A stretch of DNA of 9,148 bases from Candidatus Aminicenantota bacterium (GTDB taxonomy: Bacteria > Acidobacteriota > Aminicenantia > Aminicenantales > Aminicenantaceae), in NCBI GenBank assembly GCA_030673995.1, contig DAOUYU010000062.1, positions 1 to 9,148 on the forward strand, written 5' to 3'. Position numbers and translations under genes: made by a program. Shown piece after piece: positions 6,710 through 9,148 of the stretch. Every line of letters starts with the position of its first letter. The stretch's first letter is position 1. The notes under the pieces were generated by a model. It ran no database searches, was not told the origin of the DNA, and saw only the letters and a list, made by a program, of their open reading frames with translations.

Positions 6710-7630
6710 TTATTTTTTCTTAAGTTCTGCAATCATCGCCTTCACCTGGTTAGCTTCAGATGCATCTGGTTCTAATCTTAAGAATTGTTCAAAAAATTGT
6801 ATTGCCTTTTTGAAATTTCCCATTTTTATACTTGTCAGTCCTGCCTGATAATAAACAGAAGAAAACTCTGGATTTAATTCGATGGATTTCTCAAAGGACC
6901 TGAAGGCTTCTTCCGTCTTGTTATATTTATAGTAAATAACCCCAAGGTTGTAATAAGCTTTCGCATTATCAGGCTGCAATTCGCTTGCTTTTGAAAAAGC
7001 TGCCATAGCTTTATCGATGTCCTCTTTGTTAAAATAACATTCTCCCAGCACAAAATAGGCCTCGACTAAATCTGGCTTCAATTCTATAGCTTTCTCTATG
7101 GAAATAATTGCCTCATCTATATCTCCACTCCTGAGATGGCTTAGGCCAAGATTATAAAAGGCCTGAAAATTCTCAGGGAATCTATAAGTAACTTTTTCAA
7201 AGGACTCAATGGCTTCCTGGTATTTTCCTTGCTTAAAAAAATCTGTTCCTTCAGCAAGATCTTTGTCTTCATCGATCTTGGGGGGAATCTTTTTGAGCAT
7301 TATCTTTAGGCTTTCCTCCATTCCAAGTCTAACTCTAAACCGTGTTTTAAAAGGAAAATACGCATCTAGTTCAACTCTTACTAAATAAAGAGATGGCGGT
7401 ATCCCAATTTTTATAAACTTACCCTCCTTGTCGGATTTGAATGTAAACGTGGTCCCTCTGCTGGGGTCATGAAATGTAATCTTTGCATTTTTTAAAGGGG
7501 CACCTTCCGGATCACACACAACACCCCTTAAGAGACTTTGTTGCCCAACGTTAAAATTAGGGATAGACACCAATAGAAAGAGCAGCGCGGAAATTAAAAT
7601 AGCTTTATGGATTGATCCCCTTGTTTTCAT
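6710..7630 (-). CDS. Exported TPR protein with N-terminal carboxypeptidase-regulatory-like domain
   Basis: This is a predicted envelope protein of 306 residues. The signal peptide or N-terminal anchor is about residues 8-29. Residues 34-113 have the pattern of a carboxypeptidase-regulatory-like beta-sandwich: LRGVVCDPEGAPLKNAKITF, then a threonine- and phenylalanine-rich strand, a DKEGKF turn and a final IMLKK strand. Five tetratricopeptide repeats follow, at about 123-154, 155-188, 189-222, 223-256 and 257-290. They show the expected spacing of 34 residues and consensus positions, for example AFYNLGLSHLRSGDIDEAI and AYYNLGVIYYKYNKTEEAF. TPRs bind protein partners, so a scaffold or assembly role is inferred; no catalytic residues are visible. 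The ATG has GAGGAGG five bases upstream. The gene starts 29 bases after the stop of the GWxTD gene and is probably translated from the same transcript. Confidence 0.93.
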   Translation of the reverse strand: MKTRGSIHKAILISALLFLLVSIPNFNVGQQSLLRGVVCDPEGAPLKNAKITFHDPSRGTTFTFKSDKEGKFIKIGIPPSLYLVRVELDAYFPFKTRFRVRLGMEESLKIMLKKIPPKIDEDKDLAEGTDFFKQGKYQEAIESFEKVTYRFPENFQAFYNLGLSHLRSGDIDEAIISIEKAIELKPDLVEAYFVLGECYFNKEDIDKAMAAFSKASELQPDNAKAYYNLGVIYYKYNKTEEAFRSFEKSIELNPEFSSVYYQAGLTSIKMGNFKKAIQFFEQFLRLEPDASEANQVKAMIAELKKK

Positions 7631-7635
7631 GTCTG

Positions 7636-7642
7636 CCTCCTC
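7636..7642 (-). promoter_or_regulatory. Ribosome binding site of the TPR gene
   Basis: The minus strand reads GAGGAGG five bases before the ATG at 7630-7628. It lies in the 29-base gap after the upstream GWxTD gene, consistent with an operon in which the TPR gene has its own initiation signal. Confidence 0.85.
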
Positions 7643-7659
7643 ACAGTTTATTTTCTTAT

Positions 7660-9147
7660 TTATCGGCTCACCATAAATTGAATTTCTTTTGTTAATGATT
7701 TTCCTGAATTTAAATCAGTGACTTTTGCCTGTAAGATGTATTCTCCCGGTTTGAAGTTCTTCAGCCTGAGAGTGGTCTGAACGAGGCTGTCCTTTTCAGC
7801 CGTCGGCCTTGACTTGGGGGATAGAACTTGGCCCAGTAATTTCCCGTTGTGTAAAAACAGGTATTCCACATCAAAGTCATTTAATCCAGTTACCGGATTC
7901 AGAGAGAGATTGTATACCTCAAAAAATGTGTTCAATTCCTGACCAGATTGAAAAACCTTACTTATTTCCGAAAATATTTTATCCTCTACTAAACCACCTT
8001 CTCTCCTCACTGTCTTCCTCTCCTCATCTTCATCTGTCTTGGAAGAAAGGATAATATCACTCAAGCTCATCTCACTTGTGTCGAACTTGGGAAATGAAAT
8101 TTCTTGATGAGTGGTGCCGACCTTTCCGCTGAAATTGTCCAGAACAACTAAGTGAATTTTATGGGCATCTGGCTCGAGATAGAAAGAAGTCTGAAGCCTA
8201 AATGTCTTGTCTTTCAAGGAATTCATCTCGGTTAAAGTATGCTTAAAATTTATATCCTTGCTCTTCTCAAAGATAATTTGGCCAAGATTGTTGCTGACAT
8301 TGACCAGTAAGGTCAGAGAAAAATAATATTCATCTTCTATAACTTTTTGAGGAAGAGCCGAGTAGGGTATTTCGAAAACTAAGGGCACAAAGGTTCTCTT
8401 CTCAGGGCCTTTAAGATAAAATAAATCATACTCATAAGGAATCTGACTGTAGGTGACCTGGGTTTTGACTATTCCTTTGAGCTTGTCTACGTTTTCAAAA
8501 GGATTTTTCATGGCTTCAGTCATATATTCCATATAATCAAAATGGTAACTGAGGGAATTCATGTCAAAAGCTATATTATCTTGTCCGAGACTTAAGCTCC
8601 TCTCTAAGACGTAATTACCTGTTCCGAACCTGTCCACAAAAACAAATTCCATATTATATGGAAGGCTTGGATTAGGCAGATTCCAGTAACTCCAAATTTC
8701 CTTCGGCCCGTGAAATGTTAGAGATGATGTGAAAGACGTTCTAAAATCTCGCTGGATATCATTGGGTGGTCCAAGAAGGATATAAATTTTGCCTCTCTCG
8801 GTCCGCCAGCCCTCAATACCTGATGCTCCATAAAATTTATTGGCTAGAGCTATCCTTTTATAATACTCAAGCTTGAACTCATTCTTCGCTGTTTCCGGAT
8901 TTGGATCTCTTTTCTTCCAGAAATTTTCTATAAATTTCCCCCTCTCCAATTCCGTAGGCAGATTGATGAACATATCCTTTTCTGCACCTGTGATTATGTA
9001 GGGAACAACTTCTTCCAGCCACTGCTTTGACCACTTGCTCAGAGGATCTTTTTTCTCCTTTTCAGATTTTGATGTCTCTTGGCTTAATCCAAAAGAGAAA
9101 AAAATTGATAAGCTTATCAAACATAAAACTGAGATTAATGGTAAGTT
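7660..9147 (-). CDS. Exported GWxTD-domain protein, function unknown; 5' end outside window
   Basis: The frame stays open to the right edge. The codon at 9120-9118 is TTG inside a hydrophobic run (NLPLISVLCLISLSIFFSF, ending before GLSQ), so the true start and part of the signal peptide lie beyond the window. Residues below are numbered from that TTG. The hallmark segment is GWRTERGKIYILLGPP at 104-119, the GWxTD-domain motif with Glu in place of the usual Asp. It is preceded by features usual for the family: a Trp-rich WLEEVVPYIITGAEKDMF stretch, then ERGKFIENFWKKRDPNPET at about 59-77. IWSYWNLP follows at 142-149. The remainder is beta-rich: about 215-345 resembles a sandwich domain, and 395-486 ends in a strand pattern (LKNFKPGEYILQAKVTDLNSGK) like an Ig-type domain. 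No biochemical role is established to my knowledge. The TPR gene follows closely, suggesting a shared envelope function. Confidence 0.92.
   Translation of the reverse strand, partial: NLPLISVLCLISLSIFFSFGLSQETSKSEKEKKDPLSKWSKQWLEEVVPYIITGAEKDMFINLPTELERGKFIENFWKKRDPNPETAKNEFKLEYYKRIALANKFYGASGIEGWRTERGKIYILLGPPNDIQRDFRTSFTSSLTFHGPKEIWSYWNLPNPSLPYNMEFVFVDRFGTGNYVLERSLSLGQDNIAFDMNSLSYHFDYMEYMTEAMKNPFENVDKLKGIVKTQVTYSQIPYEYDLFYLKGPEKRTFVPLVFEIPYSALPQKVIEDEYYFSLTLLVNVSNNLGQIIFEKSKDINFKHTLTEMNSLKDKTFRLQTSFYLEPDAHKIHLVVLDNFSGKVGTTHQEISFPKFDTSEMSLSDIILSSKTDEDEERKTVRREGGLVEDKIFSEISKVFQSGQELNTFFEVYNLSLNPVTGLNDFDVEYLFLHNGKLLGQVLSPKSRPTAEKDSLVQTTLRLKNFKPGEYILQAKVTDLNSGKSLTKEIQFMVSR
9105..9120. repeat. 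Perfect 16-base palindrome in the signal-peptide region of the GWxTD gene
   Basis: TTGATAAGCTTATCAA is its own reverse complement over all 16 bases. It falls in codons for LISLS in the hydrophobic core of the signal peptide, near the 5' end of the gene. It could be a dimeric-regulator site, a hairpin near the start of translation, or chance: a perfect 16-base palindrome is expected about once in 65,000 positions at even base composition. Confidence 0.5.
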
Positions 9148-9148
9148 A

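Noticed and set aside
6704..6719. T-rich run near the end of the TPR gene as an intrinsic terminator
   Set aside because: The TPR gene is read on the minus strand, where this run is A-rich, and no stable GC-rich stem adjoins it. It encodes the terminal lysines and the sequence just after the stop.
9118..9120. TTG as start codon of the GWxTD gene
   Set aside because: The frame continues open to the right edge with nine more codons of hydrophobic signal-peptide sequence, and no Shine-Dalgarno site precedes this TTG. The true start is outside the window.

Overview
The window is bacterial. Genes are closely packed, three starts have GGAGG-type Shine-Dalgarno sites, and the base composition is moderately AT-rich. 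All five genes encode proteins with an N-terminal signal peptide, so the region is devoted to exported or cell-envelope proteins. A large S9 peptidase, DxDxDG-containing M14 carboxypeptidases and a GWxTD-domain protein beside a TPR protein together suggest an Acidobacteriota- or Aminicenantes-like Gram-negative lineage. That placement is inference; no rRNA or marker gene is present.

Layout. Left arm, plus strand: two homologous M14-type zinc carboxypeptidase-fold proteins in tandem (3-1799 and 1814-3568), 14 bases apart and almost certainly co-transcribed. The first runs off the left edge of the window. A 65-base convergent gap with a candidate terminator hairpin follows. Right arm, minus strand: a 966-residue S9 prolyl-oligopeptidase-type serine peptidase (3634-6534), a 175-base gap with a candidate promoter, a TPR protein with an N-terminal carboxypeptidase-regulatory-like domain (6710-7630), and a GWxTD-domain protein (7660-9147) that runs off the right edge. 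The last two form an operon read from right to left.

The most interesting point is the M14 pair. The downstream protein keeps every residue expected of an active metallocarboxypeptidase. The upstream protein keeps the same fold, the same inserts and the same downstream motif, but every catalytic landmark is changed. Its HxxE zinc motif is exactly inverted to ExxH, the third zinc-ligand His is Ser, the substrate-binding Asn-Arg is Asn-Cys, and the general-base Glu is Asp. Its long intact frame argues for a maintained pseudoenzyme, or an enzyme with altered chemistry, rather than decay. An active/inactive pair working together outside the cytoplasm is the main hypothesis.

Together the left-arm enzyme and the S9 peptidase suggest periplasmic or extracellular peptide degradation. 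The TPR and GWxTD proteins look like envelope or scaffolding partners of unknown role. No RNA gene, CRISPR array or mobile element was seen, and no gene-free stretch exceeds 175 bases.
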